From contig CATWNM010000009.1 of assembly GCA_958352145.1 (NCBI GenBank), forward strand, positions 1 through 64,000: a DNA stretch of 64,000 nt, in the 5' to 3' direction. The notes under the pieces were generated by a model that was given only the letters and a program-made list of their open reading frames with translations, did no database searches and was not told the DNA's origin. Numbering within the stretch: position 1 is the first letter of the stretch; the number at the start of each line of letters is the position of its first letter. Source of the stretch: an uncultured Eubacteriales bacterium (GTDB taxonomy: Bacteria > Bacillota > Clostridia > Oscillospirales > CAG-272). Shown in pieces: positions 41,933 to 51,383 of the stretch. Both the position numbers and the translations under genes were made by a program.

Positions 41933-44488
41933 ATGAAAAAAAGGGGGCTTTTTTCTCTGCTGGTACTCGCGTTTTCCATCCTGCTTACAGCAGGAGCGCT
42001 TGCGCTGGATACCGTATATGTCAACGACAGCGGTACCGGCGACGGTACGCGGGCGGAAACGCCGCTCGGCTCGCTCCGCGACGCAATCGCGTCGATTGCA
42101 AGCGAAGGCGGTCAGATCGTCATTACCGACGCCTATACGCTGTCCGAGCCTTTTGAAGAACCGGCGCATTCGGCGCCTGTCACCATTACAGGCGGCAAGC
42201 TGATTCTCAATCACAGCCAATACAGCCGGTATTTTTTAAGCGGTCCCGTAACATTTGAAAATCTGCGCATCGAATACGGCGCGGATAATGCCATCGCCAC
42301 GGGCATGATCGTAGCGCGCTTCAATACGCTTGTGCTTGGCGATGGTTTGGAAATGGCAGATGGAAAACTGTTTGTCGTCGGCGGATACCAGTTTCCAACG
42401 GAAGAAACCATCGATACAAAGCGAAATTCCCAGATCACCATAAAAAGCGGAATGTATTCTACCGTTGTCGGTTTTTCCCGCGGCAACGGCGCCAATACAT
42501 TCCGCGGCACTTCCTATATCACGATTGACGGCGGCGTCATAACAAATTTGTACGGCGCCTCTCTGAACGGTCAATATTCGGGCAGCACGGAAATTACCGT
42601 GAACGGCGGAAGTATCGAAAATCTTTTTACTGGCGGCGATCAGACCCGCCGTCTGAACGGTGACGCCACGGTAACGATCAACGGCGGCACGATCGGCAAT
42701 CTTAATATCAATAACGTCATGGGGCACGCCGCGGTCTACTATCTCGGCGGCAGCGTAACCAGCATGTCCAAACAGACCGCCGAGGATATTTTGCATGCGG
42801 TACAGGACGGAAAAGCAGATCTGACCGTGCGAAAAGGAATATCCGCAAAAGCTTTTGCCAACGTATTCGACACAGCCGTCTATGAGGACGGTACGCCGCT
42901 CACTGGCGAAACACCAACAAGCGGAGAATACGAACTACTGGACGACGTACCCGAAAAAACCTCAGTCACGGAAGCCAAAATCTATGTTTCAAACGCGGGA
43001 CAGGGCGACGGAAAGACGGCAGATACCGCGCTCGGCGATTTGGAAGCCGCTTATGCGGCACTCGACGGCGCCGACGGTACCATCGTGCTCATCAATGAGA
43101 TCAAATTAGACGCCGATTTTACCGAGCCGGCACATAGAAACAAAATTGTCATTACCTCCTATGACGGCGATCAATATTATAACGGCTCCATCAATTTTGG
43201 AGAAAACCGGCGTTTCTTCTTCAACGGAGATACGACTTTCGAAAATACGCGTTTTGAATATGCAAATACGCTGCTGATGGTTGGAAGATTCCATAACGTC
43301 GCTTTCGGCACCGGACTTCAAATGCCCGAGACGGAGCCCGGCGTCCGTCAGTTGTTTGTGCTCGGCGGATACCAATTTGATACAGCAGAACCGATTCTTA
43401 CAGAGGTAAACGGCAGCATCACGATTGAAAGCGGAAACTATTATTCCGTGATCGGCTATACAAGAGGCGTCCCCACAGACACATCGTATTCTTTTAAAGG
43501 CAGGCAAACGATTCATATCAGCGGCGGCGTCCTATACCGCGTATACGGCGGCGGCGTACAGGCCAACACGTTTGACGCCGTACAGATCAATATCAGCGGC
43601 GGCACAATTTCCGATTCCATCATAGTTGGCGGCGATCAATTCTATTATGCGAACACCGCGATCCTCAATATCACCGGAGGGCAAATCCAAGCGCTACATT
43701 TGCAGAACGTGATTCAGTCGACCGAAGTCAACTGGGTCGGCGGTACGATCGAATCCATGGATATCATATACGGGAAAAGCGACGATGGGACAACAGACGT
43801 CGCCGCGCTTGCTGAATATGCGGTGTATACGCTGAACTACAAAAATGTAACGCCGTCGGACGAAATGTGCGCGCTGTTCGACACGATCGGATTGAATCCG
43901 GCGATCACACCGGAAAAAACCGATCCAAAATTTCATGCCGTGCGCACCTATGACAATCAATTTTCCGATGTAACGGCGGACAAATGGTTTTATGAATATG
44001 TTAAAACCGCATACGAATACGGGCTAGTCAACGGCATGAGCGATGCGACATTCTCACCGGATCATCCATTTACGGTCGCGCAGGCGCTGACGGCAGCAGC
44101 CAATATCCATACCGCCTACTGCGGCGCAAGCGTCGCGGCTGCAACTCCCAGTCAGGCATGGTACGCGCCGTATGCGGAATACTGTATTGAAAACGGCATA
44201 ATCATCGAATCTCAGTTCGACGATTATACTCGGAAAATCACGCGCAAAGAAATGGCGGTCGTATTTGCAAATATCCTGCCGGATGAAGAATATACGGCGC
44301 TGCGCGAGGGTTTATGCCCGGATATAACCCCGGACATGGACTGCTATTTGGCGGTGACCAAGCTATATCAAGCGGGGATCATCAGCGGAGACGATCAAGG
44401 CAATTACCGTCCGGACGACGAAATGATCCGTAGCGAAGCGTGCGTGATCTTTGCCCGGATCGCAGCAGCCGGGAAACGCGTAAAATAA
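41933..44488 (+). CDS. Secreted SLH-domain protein with duplicated beta-helix-like module
   Basis: 851 residues from the ATG at 41933 (GGGAGG six bases upstream; an ATG at 41915 overlaps that RBS). A signal peptide ends near residue 25 (AGALA). Two homologous modules follow. Each starts with a TVYVNDSGTGDG/KIYVSNAGQGDG strand and contains EPAH, a TFEN.R.EY strand, VVGGYQF/VLGGYQF and ITIKSG/ITIESG, with later INGG/ISGG turns. These suggest right-handed beta-helix (pectate lyase-like) coils. The last 190 residues hold three SLH repeats (FSDVTADKWFYEYVKTAYEYG and related), which bind pyruvylated wall polymer. It is probably a surface adhesin or polysaccharide-acting protein; catalytic residues are not evident. 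Confidence 0.85.
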   Translation: MKKRGLFSLLVLAFSILLTAGALALDTVYVNDSGTGDGTRAETPLGSLRDAIASIASEGGQIVITDAYTLSEPFEEPAHSAPVTITGGKLILNHSQYSRYFLSGPVTFENLRIEYGADNAIATGMIVARFNTLVLGDGLEMADGKLFVVGGYQFPTEETIDTKRNSQITIKSGMYSTVVGFSRGNGANTFRGTSYITIDGGVITNLYGASLNGQYSGSTEITVNGGSIENLFTGGDQTRRLNGDATVTINGGTIGNLNINNVMGHAAVYYLGGSVTSMSKQTAEDILHAVQDGKADLTVRKGISAKAFANVFDTAVYEDGTPLTGETPTSGEYELLDDVPEKTSVTEAKIYVSNAGQGDGKTADTALGDLEAAYAALDGADGTIVLINEIKLDADFTEPAHRNKIVITSYDGDQYYNGSINFGENRRFFFNGDTTFENTRFEYANTLLMVGRFHNVAFGTGLQMPETEPGVRQLFVLGGYQFDTAEPILTEVNGSITIESGNYYSVIGYTRGVPTDTSYSFKGRQTIHISGGVLYRVYGGGVQANTFDAVQINISGGTISDSIIVGGDQFYYANTAILNITGGQIQALHLQNVIQSTEVNWVGGTIESMDIIYGKSDDGTTDVAALAEYAVYTLNYKNVTPSDEMCALFDTIGLNPAITPEKTDPKFHAVRTYDNQFSDVTADKWFYEYVKTAYEYGLVNGMSDATFSPDHPFTVAQALTAAANIHTAYCGASVAAATPSQAWYAPYAEYCIENGIIIESQFDDYTRKITRKEMAVVFANILPDEEYTALREGLCPDITPDMDCYLAVTKLYQAGIISGDDQGNYRPDDEMIRSEACVIFARIAAAGKRVK

Positions 44489-44521
44489 AACAGGAAAACA
44501 GCGTTTGAACAATTTGAATAT

Positions 44522-44564
44522 GCAAAAACCGCCGGGCAAAGCAGTTTTGCCCGGCGGTTTTTGC
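44522..44564 (+). terminator. Terminator of the SLH protein gene
   Basis: A perfect 19-bp stem GCAAAAACCGCCGGGCAAA with its complement, loop GCAGT, U-tract within GGTTTTTGC. Confidence 0.92.
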
Positions 44565-45025
44565 GTGATTTTCCGCGGTGTTATCCCGTATCTCGGCGTG
44601 TTTGCCGAGCGCAGCACTGCAGCGAGAAATTGCAGCCTAAAACGCGTTAAAGCATATGGACAAACGGTTGAGCTAAATACCCATGTTTTGGGAGATCATG
44701 CGGTATCCGTTACAAATGGCAAATCACTTTTCCTATTTACCTATTATATAAATGCAGCCTTGGAAAGACCCATATCCTACGCAAAAATGGCGTCTTTACG
44801 TAGTACGATACGGCCGGTCTCGCCAATAACAATTACAGCGATTTGGCAAACCGTTATTTTCTGAAAACAATGGCGCGCCGGGCTTTGAATGCCGTCCCCG
44901 AAAATATTTGTTTACCGGGGCTACGGAGGATTTGCTGATCTACGCACGGAGCGAGACGAACTGCGCTGCGCAGAAAGCTCTGCGGCGCCGACAGACGGAG
45001 AGCCGATATTGACGGTTAAACAGCA
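44565..45025. other. 460-nt gap without a recognisable gene
   Basis: No reading frame here has an RBS and a family pattern. The left part (about 44650-44780) is AT-richer than its surroundings. A frame fragment reading NNYSDLANRYFLKTMARRALN near 44833-44890 looks protein-like but is bounded by stops. It may be a decayed gene remnant; this is weak. Confidence 0.35.
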
Positions 45026-46255
45026 TTATTCAAACGCCCATTCACCATCGCGGAAAATCGGCGCCGTACCGCCGCCGCGCAGCGAAGCCGTAATGCAGAG
45101 ATCAGGCGCGCCGATCATAAAGTCCTCATGGATCATCGAGGTATTCACGCCCATTGCCCGGCACTCCTCAAGCGTGCGGGCGCCGTAATTTCGAATCGTA
45201 TTGGCAAACCCCTCGCCAAACGCCAAATGGCAGGCTGCATTTTCATCAAACAGTGTGTTGTAAAATAAAAATCCAAGCTGTCCGACCGGCGAAGAATGAG
45301 GCACCAGCGCCACCTCACCAAGATACGCCGCGCCCTCATCCATGGAAATCATCGTCTCCAAAAGCGATTGATTCTTTTCCGCATGAACCTGCGTGGCTTT
45401 TCCCTGCGAAAACCGGATCCAAAAATTTTCAATCAGCTGTCCGTTATAAGACAGCGGTTTCGTCGCATATACGATCCCCTCCGCCTGGCCCCGCATCGGA
45501 CTTGTAAAAACCTCCTCCGTAGGAATATTCGGATTGAAAAATTCACCGCCAAGCGTATGCTCTCCGCCGCCGCAAAACAGCGCGTCCGGAATCATGCCGA
45601 CGGTAAAATCGGTTCCGTTTGACGACGAATATCGCAGGGACTCAATTTCAAGTGAATTCAAATACGCGCACCGACGCGCAAGCGCGCGATCGTGCGCCTC
45701 CCAGTCGGCGGCAGGATCGGCTCCATCTGCACGAGACGCATGCAGAATGGCTTCCCACAATTTTTCCTCCGCCGTCCCCGCGCGCAGGCCCGGAAACACT
45801 TTCTTTGCCCATTTTCTGCCCGGAACCGCGGCGATACACCATTTATAACGATTATCCATACGGTCGTGCAAAGGCTTCAATACTTTGTATCTTCCCTGCG
45901 CGCCTTTGGCATATTTTTCACGATCCATGCCGCAAAGTCCGTCCGGATCCTCGCTTACCAGATAGATTCTGACCGGCAGTATCTGAATATAATGTTCTAG
46001 TTTGGCAATCTCCCAGTCTTCAACCGACGACAGCGTTTCTACGCTGCGATAACGGACATGCAGTTTTTGAAGCGGCTGATGCGCAAACTCTACTGTGACC
46101 TTTTTGGCGCCTAAGCGGTAACAGGCTTCTGCAACATATTCCACAAACTGCGGCTGATCCAGTTCAGCCGTAATCACCACCTCATCCCCGCTTTGAACAT
46201 GCGCGCCCGCACATGCGATCAAAGCGGCATATTTTTTTAAACAAGAAATTTTCAT
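45026..46255 (-). CDS. M29-family aminopeptidase (AmpS/PepS type)
   Basis: 409 residues, normal for the family. It removes N-terminal residues from peptides in the cytoplasm with two divalent metal ions. Signatures include NGTDFTVGMIPDALFCGGGEHTLGGEFFNPNIPTEEVFTSP (split here over the N- and C-domain junction), ISMDEGAAYLGEVALVPHSSPV, LFDENAACHLAFGEGF and the late MIHEDFMIGAPDLCIT. GGAGG precedes the ATG. It follows the two-component system after a terminator. Confidence 0.93.
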   Translation of the reverse strand: MKISCLKKYAALIACAGAHVQSGDEVVITAELDQPQFVEYVAEACYRLGAKKVTVEFAHQPLQKLHVRYRSVETLSSVEDWEIAKLEHYIQILPVRIYLVSEDPDGLCGMDREKYAKGAQGRYKVLKPLHDRMDNRYKWCIAAVPGRKWAKKVFPGLRAGTAEEKLWEAILHASRADGADPAADWEAHDRALARRCAYLNSLEIESLRYSSSNGTDFTVGMIPDALFCGGGEHTLGGEFFNPNIPTEEVFTSPMRGQAEGIVYATKPLSYNGQLIENFWIRFSQGKATQVHAEKNQSLLETMISMDEGAAYLGEVALVPHSSPVGQLGFLFYNTLFDENAACHLAFGEGFANTIRNYGARTLEECRAMGVNTSMIHEDFMIGAPDLCITASLRGGGTAPIFRDGEWAFE

Positions 46256-46287
46256 AATATCCTCCGATTCTACCGCACAAAGGCGTC

Positions 46288-46312
46288 AAAAAGGCGCCTG
46301 CGGGCGCCTTTT
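46288..46312. terminator. Terminator of the two-component operon
   Basis: AAAAGGCGCC, loop about 4 nt, GGCGCCTTTT. On the minus strand it is followed by a further T run (CTTTTTGAC). Confidence 0.85.
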
Positions 46313-46339
46313 ATGCAAAATTTTTCTAAAATAACCGTA

Positions 46340-47149
46340 TTATTTGATCCGCACCATGGATGCGACCTCGTCCGCATGATCTTTAAATTCAGACGACCAA
46401 AAATACTCCGGCAGGAACGTACCGCCGTATGCTTTGGCTGCGCTCCGATCATAATCCAGCAACTGATAAAAGTCGCATTCGATCTCTTCGGGCGCGATCC
46501 GGCAGGAACCGTATTTCCGCTCGAATATATGCTCGATATGATATTCTCTGAGCGTCTCCACCAGTGCCTTAATCGCCTTGCGATAGCCGCTGGTCTCAGA
46601 AGCGCGCTGCACCGTAGTACCGACCCAGAGCTTTTCAATTATTTCATAGGTCGACACAGCGCCGCCGCGCTGACAAATGCAGAGCGCCGCAAGTTCTTTG
46701 GCTTTTTTCGTCTTGAAATTCACACGCTCGCCATCCACATACAGATCAAATTTGCCAAACATGTGCGCTTTAATACGCTTTTCGAGCTGCGGCTTCATCA
46801 GCCGGGCACGGCGCAAAACATCCAGAACGTCATTGCGGTTATACGGCTTGAAAATAATATAATCCGCTTTCATCTGCATGGCGCGTCCGGCAAAATCCAT
46901 GTGCGCGGTAACAAAAATAATAATCGTCTCTTTTCGAATCTCGCGTATGCTCGAAGCAAGTTCAAAACCATCCATCTGCGGCATATCAATGTCCAAAAGC
47001 GCAATATCTATGCGATGATCCCGCACATACTCCAGCGCCTCCAAAGGCTTGGAAAAACTGGCTACCACCTCAAAATCAGGCAGGTCGCTGCACTCCATTT
47101 CAAACAGGCGAAGCTCAATTAAGTTGTCGTCCACCAACATCATCTTCAT
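46340..47149 (-). CDS. Response regulator with SARP-type DNA-binding domain
   Basis: 269 residues. The receiver domain (1-120) has the acid pocket Asp7/Asp8, phosphorylatable Asp53 (ALLDIDMPQMDG), VTAH and the Lys of FKPY. The C-terminal half begins HMFGKFDLYVDGERVNFKTKKAKELAALC in two pieces, the winged-helix start of the SARP/OmpR-like group, and ends in a short BTAD-like stretch (YGGTFLPEYFWSSE). It controls transcription on signal from the sensor kinase just upstream. AGGAGG lies nine bases before the ATG, inside the kinase gene (35-nt overlap). Confidence 0.88.
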   Translation of the reverse strand: MKMMLVDDNLIELRLFEMECSDLPDFEVVASFSKPLEALEYVRDHRIDIALLDIDMPQMDGFELASSIREIRKETIIIFVTAHMDFAGRAMQMKADYIIFKPYNRNDVLDVLRRARLMKPQLEKRIKAHMFGKFDLYVDGERVNFKTKKAKELAALCICQRGGAVSTYEIIEKLWVGTTVQRASETSGYRKAIKALVETLREYHIEHIFERKYGSCRIAPEEIECDFYQLLDYDRSAAKAYGGTFLPEYFWSSEFKDHADEVASMVRIK

Positions 47150-48947
47150 TTTTTGTATCCTCCTTTATGTTTTTTGAATACACAATTTCTGCCGTTGTTC
47201 CAACACCCGGCCGGCTCTCAAAACTAAGCCGGCACCCTGCATACCGGCGCAGCCTCTGCCGTATGTTGGTGATCCCGACGCCCTCGTGAAGTTCTTCAAA
47301 TCCAACGCCGTCGTCCATTACCGTTACAAAAAAGCTGCCGTTCTTTTCCCGGACTTTTATCGTGATATTGCCTTCTCCCTTCGGGAACACGCCGTGCCGA
47401 ATCGCATTTTCCACAAGCGGCTCAAGCGTCAGCGCCGGCACTTCAAAATCTACGGTTTCAATATCATATTCCACATGCAGCGCACCGTTCATACGAACAC
47501 TGGAAATCCGCGCATAAGCCTCGACCGCCTCAAGCTCCTTGGGAAATGGGACGATGCCGCCTTTGGCGTTCACCGCTTCCACATGCGAACGAATATATTT
47601 GACAAAATCATCCGTGAGGCGGTAAGCCGCGTCCGTATCCATTTTAATCAATCCACGAATCATATTCATGGTATTGTAAAAGAAATGCGAACTGATCTGC
47701 GTCAAAAAAAGCTCGCTCTCCAAAAGGGATTTCTGCGATTCAACTACCGCGGTCTTTTGCTCCAGCACAAGCAGCCGCCCAATGTCCATCATAATATAAA
47801 CAGCCATGCACAGAACAAACGCCAGCATACCGTATTGAAACAAATACGAGACCGGAAACAGCGTGCGACTGCAATAGACAATCAGACTGACGGCACAAAA
47901 GATAAACAGGATCAGCATGCCGGAAAAATAAAACGCATTGCGTTCCATGCCGCCAAAAATCAGCTTGACCAACATATATCCCAATACGACCGCCACAAGC
48001 AGGCAAAAAAACGGAACCGCGGCGCTGAGTTCAATTTTTCCCCAAAAGTACAGCAGATACGAAAATACAGCGGCAACTACATCCACCGCGCTGAAAAACG
48101 GCGCAAAGCGAGAAGTATGCGAACCGCAATTATGAATAAACAACATGGCCACGCCGGGCAAAAGCATGAAACTGACGCATTGGAGCGTATAATAAAGAAT
48201 GCCGTTTTGAATGAATAGGAGAAAAAGCCCACTGTCCGTACCGATCCAAACCGCTGCAAGCAGAACCGTCAAAGCCAGCCAGATGTGCACGCGCCGCACG
48301 GGACGGATACGCATCAGCAGATGCGTAACGCTCAGCGCGATTTGAAAGGCCGCAAAAACAGCCAATATACCGCAAATAATCGCCGTATCCATCTGCTGCG
48401 AAAGAATATGCGCATAGATCTCACCCGCACTGCCAAGCGACATGTACTGAATGGGATAGACGCCGTCGTCAGCCGCCTCAAACCGAACGGTAATACGATC
48501 TCCGGCCGCAAGATGCGGCAGTGCAACCGTAAAAAAACGCATAGCGTACGGCATCCCGAAATTTACATTTTCCGCAGAATCCGTATATGTATACACAAGC
48601 GAATCATTGCAGAACACAAAAACAGAAGAAACGCCAGCCCGAAAGCCAAGCATTTCCCCCGGCTCCGCATCTTTTGTCACTGTTTTTGTAATCTGCGCGC
48701 AAGAATCGGAAACCCAAAGCTTCATATGCGCTCTTTTTCCGGCAACAGTCTCGACCTCAAGACCGCTTTCTTCATATATCCAGCCGCCGGCAAAAGAAGG
48801 CGCCTCAAGATCGACCACAGACGCAAAGGACTTGTCCACACCGTCATTCAGAATCCCGACTGAGAGAAAATACAGCCACAGCAGTATGCCAAGCGCCGCA
48901 CATACAATTGCAGCGCCCGCATATCCTGGAAGCCTTTTCGTTTGCAT
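47115..48947 (-). CDS. Sensor histidine kinase, LytS/YehU-type with 7TM-like input
   Basis: 610 residues. A first helix (about 7-29), an extracytoplasmic beta domain (about 30-190), then about seven transmembrane helices (about 195-385) form a 7TMR-DISM-like input. The His_kinase domain follows, with the phospho-acceptor in QISSHFFYNTMNMIRGLI, which differs from the common QINPHFLYNTL. The ATPase has LVENAIRHGVFPKGEGNI and MDDGVGFEE. AGGAGG precedes the ATG. It overlaps the regulator gene by 35 nt. The signal is unknown. Confidence 0.9.
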   Translation of the reverse strand: MQTKRLPGYAGAAIVCAALGILLWLYFLSVGILNDGVDKSFASVVDLEAPSFAGGWIYEESGLEVETVAGKRAHMKLWVSDSCAQITKTVTKDAEPGEMLGFRAGVSSVFVFCNDSLVYTYTDSAENVNFGMPYAMRFFTVALPHLAAGDRITVRFEAADDGVYPIQYMSLGSAGEIYAHILSQQMDTAIICGILAVFAAFQIALSVTHLLMRIRPVRRVHIWLALTVLLAAVWIGTDSGLFLLFIQNGILYYTLQCVSFMLLPGVAMLFIHNCGSHTSRFAPFFSAVDVVAAVFSYLLYFWGKIELSAAVPFFCLLVAVVLGYMLVKLIFGGMERNAFYFSGMLILFIFCAVSLIVYCSRTLFPVSYLFQYGMLAFVLCMAVYIMMDIGRLLVLEQKTAVVESQKSLLESELFLTQISSHFFYNTMNMIRGLIKMDTDAAYRLTDDFVKYIRSHVEAVNAKGGIVPFPKELEAVEAYARISSVRMNGALHVEYDIETVDFEVPALTLEPLVENAIRHGVFPKGEGNITIKVREKNGSFFVTVMDDGVGFEELHEGVGITNIRQRLRRYAGCRLSFESRPGVGTTAEIVYSKNIKEDTKNEDDVGGRQLN

Positions 48948-48991
48948 GCCGACCTCCTAACACATTTTTGATCGTTATTTGTACTGGATGT

Positions 48992-49020
48992 ATTGTACCG
49001 CAAAAAAATGGTTTCGTCAA
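48992..49020 (-). promoter_or_regulatory. Sigma-A promoter of the two-component operon
   Basis: Minus strand TTGACG, 17-nt spacer, TACAAT. Confidence 0.75.
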
Positions 49021-49091
49021 CCCTATTTTCTAAATTTTCCATATTTTTCCTATTAATTTTTTTGGAATATTTTATAAAATTCTATATACGC

Positions 49092-49120
49092 TTGCGAAAT
49101 GTCAGATTATGTGGTAAACT
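49092..49120 (+). promoter_or_regulatory. Probable sigma-A promoter of the CmpB-like gene
   Basis: TTGCGA, 17-nt spacer, TAAACT; an overlapping TATACT follows. About 115 nt of leader precedes the ATG at 49241. Confidence 0.5.
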
Positions 49121-49240
49121 ATACTATACGTACGCAGAAATGCAGTTGCGGATCTTCTGAATACGGCGGCAAAAATGCGCCGCCGGATCACGCGGCCGTA
49201 AGCTAAACGGAGGGGGCACCTAAGCCCGCAAACACACGCT

Positions 49241-50014
49241 ATGAATAAATTCTTAATCCTTGCCTTTCTGTTTGCCGCAGGGTGCCTGCTCGGGTGGTGC
49301 ATAGAAGTCCTGTTCCGCCGTTTTTCGCCGCAGAATAAAACGCGGCAGTGGATCAACCCCGGATTCCTGACCGGCCCTTATCTGCCGCTCTACGGTTTTG
49401 GACTCTGCGCGCTGTATCTGCTCGCCACGCTTGAAACGTTTATTCCCGTTGAAAACGCAGCCCTGCGCAAGCTCCTTCTATTTGCCGTCATGGCGGCTGC
49501 CATGACCCTGCTGGAATATATTGCAGGACTGATCTTCATCAAACGGCTGCATATTCAGCTATGGGATTATTCGGGCATGTGGCTGAATCTTGACGGCATC
49601 ATTTGCCCGCTGTTTTCCCTTTGCTGGGCGCTGCTCGGCGCAGCTTATTACTTTTTGATTCATCCTTATATCTTGGACGCGCTGATATGGTTTTCTGAAA
49701 ACTTGGCATTTTCTTTTTTTATCGGCATGTTTTACGGCGTATTTTGTATCGACCTGTGTTATTCTTTCCGCCTGATTTCCCGAATCAAAAAATTTGCCGA
49801 AGAAAACAAGCTGCTGTTTCGGTATGACGAATTCAAGACGCACGTGCGTCAAAAAACCATTGAGCAAAAACAGCGGTACAAATTCATTTTCGCACTCGGA
49901 GAGCATGCGCATCTTTCGGAAAATTTACGCAGCTTTCTGGAGAAGCAACGCGAAAACAACCGGCTTACAGGGTTGAAAGAAAAAATAAACCAACGAAAAA
50001 ATTCCCGGTTCTGA
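49241..50014 (+). CDS. Putative ABC-transporter type IV membrane protein (CmpB family)
   Basis: 257 residues. Six or so transmembrane helices fill residues 1-185, with the family features GWCIEVLFRRF, NPGFLTGPYLPLYGFG, EYIAGL.F..R..LWDYS and NLDGIICPLFSLCWALLG. A charged helical tail of about 70 residues follows. This matches PF06541 (ABC_trans_CmpB), a name from weak evidence; function is unknown. A GGAGGGG stretch lies about 24 nt before the ATG, too far for normal use, so the start has no good RBS. The next gene follows after 28 nt. Confidence 0.82.
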   Translation: MNKFLILAFLFAAGCLLGWCIEVLFRRFSPQNKTRQWINPGFLTGPYLPLYGFGLCALYLLATLETFIPVENAALRKLLLFAVMAAAMTLLEYIAGLIFIKRLHIQLWDYSGMWLNLDGIICPLFSLCWALLGAAYYFLIHPYILDALIWFSENLAFSFFIGMFYGVFCIDLCYSFRLISRIKKFAEENKLLFRYDEFKTHVRQKTIEQKQRYKFIFALGEHAHLSENLRSFLEKQRENNRLTGLKEKINQRKNSRF

Positions 50015-50042
50015 AACAAGAAAGCGAGAAACATACAAAGCT

Positions 50043-50585
50043 ATGGAAATGCTGTGGAGTATTTTTTATGTGATCTTTTTAGGGATCGTTTCGCATTTCT
50101 GGGGGCAAGCGCTCCCGCGCGAGCGGTTTTTGGAAGATCAATTTCCCTGGCGCGCATTTGCTTGGGAAAAAGAGGGCGGCATTTACCGGCGGGTAGGCGT
50201 TCACAAGTGGCGCGAAAAGCTCCCGGATATGAGCCGCTATCTCAGCGATATGGTACCAAAACGCTTTTCCACACACATGACGCTAGATGAAGTGCAGATC
50301 TTGATCAAAGAGACTTGTGTAGCCGAATATGTACATATTTGGCTCTGCATTGCTTTTTTAGGCGTGCTTTGGATTTGGAAAAACTCAACCGGAGTATGGC
50401 TATGGCTGATCTATACCGCCTGCAATATTCCGTATATCATTATTCAGCGCTACAACCGCCCACTGCTGTGCAGGGTGCGTCAGCGGCTGATTTTGCGAAA
50501 TACAAGATGCTCCTCTGCCAATACGCTGTGCGCGCACGGCGATACAGAACATCGCGCGGCAGAGGAAAACGGAGGCAACTTATGA
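50043..50585 (+). CDS. CrtO-like small membrane protein (glycosyl-diaponeurosporenoate acyltransferase family)
   Basis: 180 residues. An N-terminal helix, the motif FPWRAFAWEKEGGIYRRVG with HKWREKLPDMSRYL, then two close helices (about 92-140). The W-x-x-E-x-x-G-x-x-Y-x-x-x-x-x-x-x-W-x-x-x-LP pattern is that of the CrtO family, whose namesake acylates a staphyloxanthin precursor. No other carotenoid genes are present, so the substrate is probably another envelope lipid. Overlaps the PAP2-like gene by 4 nt. Confidence 0.65.
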   Translation: MEMLWSIFYVIFLGIVSHFWGQALPRERFLEDQFPWRAFAWEKEGGIYRRVGVHKWREKLPDMSRYLSDMVPKRFSTHMTLDEVQILIKETCVAEYVHIWLCIAFLGVLWIWKNSTGVWLWLIYTACNIPYIIIQRYNRPLLCRVRQRLILRNTRCSSANTLCAHGDTEHRAAEENGGNL

Positions 50586-51304
50586 TCGATTACCGTGGAT
50601 TCCGCTTTTCAAAGCTGAATACGCCGGAATTTTCTCATTTGAAATTATTGCTTTACTGGATCGTTTACGGCGCGGCCTTTTTCTTTGTGGAACGGGTAAG
50701 CGTGAATCGAGACTGGAACTATATGTACTGCGCGCTGGACGACTTGATTCCATTTTGCGAGTGGTTCGTCATTCCCTACCTGTTCTGGTTTGTTTATCTA
50801 ATCGGCATGCTTTTATATACGCTGCTTTACGACGTGCCCTCTTTCAAACGCATGATGTGGTTTATCATCTGTACATATACGCTGACGATCGTCTTTTATT
50901 TGATTTATCCCACCGCGCAGGGGCTGCGGCCGGAAACGTTTGACAGAGATAATATCTTTACCCGTTTTCTGTCTTGGTTTTATACTTTTGATACAAATAC
51001 CAATGTAAATCCCTCGATTCATGTAATCGGTTCAATGGCGGTGCTGTTTACCGCGTGGAATACGGAGCGTTTTCGGACGCGGGGATGGCGCGCTGCGTTT
51101 ACCGTCACTGCGTTTTTAATCTGCATCTCAACCGTTCTCATCAAGCAGCATTCAATCATAGACATTATCAGCGCACTGCTGCTCTGTCTTATCTTTTATC
51201 CGATCATATTCAAAAGCCGCTTGGCGGAAAAAAATCGTTCTCCAAAATTCAAACCGCAATTGGAACATAAAAAAGAACAAAAGACGCCGGAAAACATACG
51301 CTGA
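50582..51304 (+). CDS. PAP2-superfamily membrane phosphatase-like protein
   Basis: 240 residues from the ATG at 50582, with GGAGG six bases upstream and an ATGA overlap with the previous gene. Six transmembrane helices. The second and third PAP2 motifs are seen as NPSIHVIGSMAVLF and VLIKQHSIIDIISALLLC; the first (KxxxxxxRP) is reduced to TAQGLRPETFD. This layout is close to inositol-phosphotransferase-like PAP2 proteins. It would act on lipid phosphates on the outer membrane face. Tail Lys-rich. Confidence 0.78.
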   Translation: MIDYRGFRFSKLNTPEFSHLKLLLYWIVYGAAFFFVERVSVNRDWNYMYCALDDLIPFCEWFVIPYLFWFVYLIGMLLYTLLYDVPSFKRMMWFIICTYTLTIVFYLIYPTAQGLRPETFDRDNIFTRFLSWFYTFDTNTNVNPSIHVIGSMAVLFTAWNTERFRTRGWRAAFTVTAFLICISTVLIKQHSIIDIISALLLCLIFYPIIFKSRLAEKNRSPKFKPQLEHKKEQKTPENIR

Positions 51305-51383
51305 CCAAGCGTCTCGGCGCCAAATTCCGTCAAAGAGCGGAATGAAGCAAATCATACAGAATACTAAGGAAGGAAGTTATCCT

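Noticed and set aside
51305..51383. SAM or T-box control element before metY
   Set aside because: The gap is only 79 nt and shows no terminator or conserved riboswitch core.
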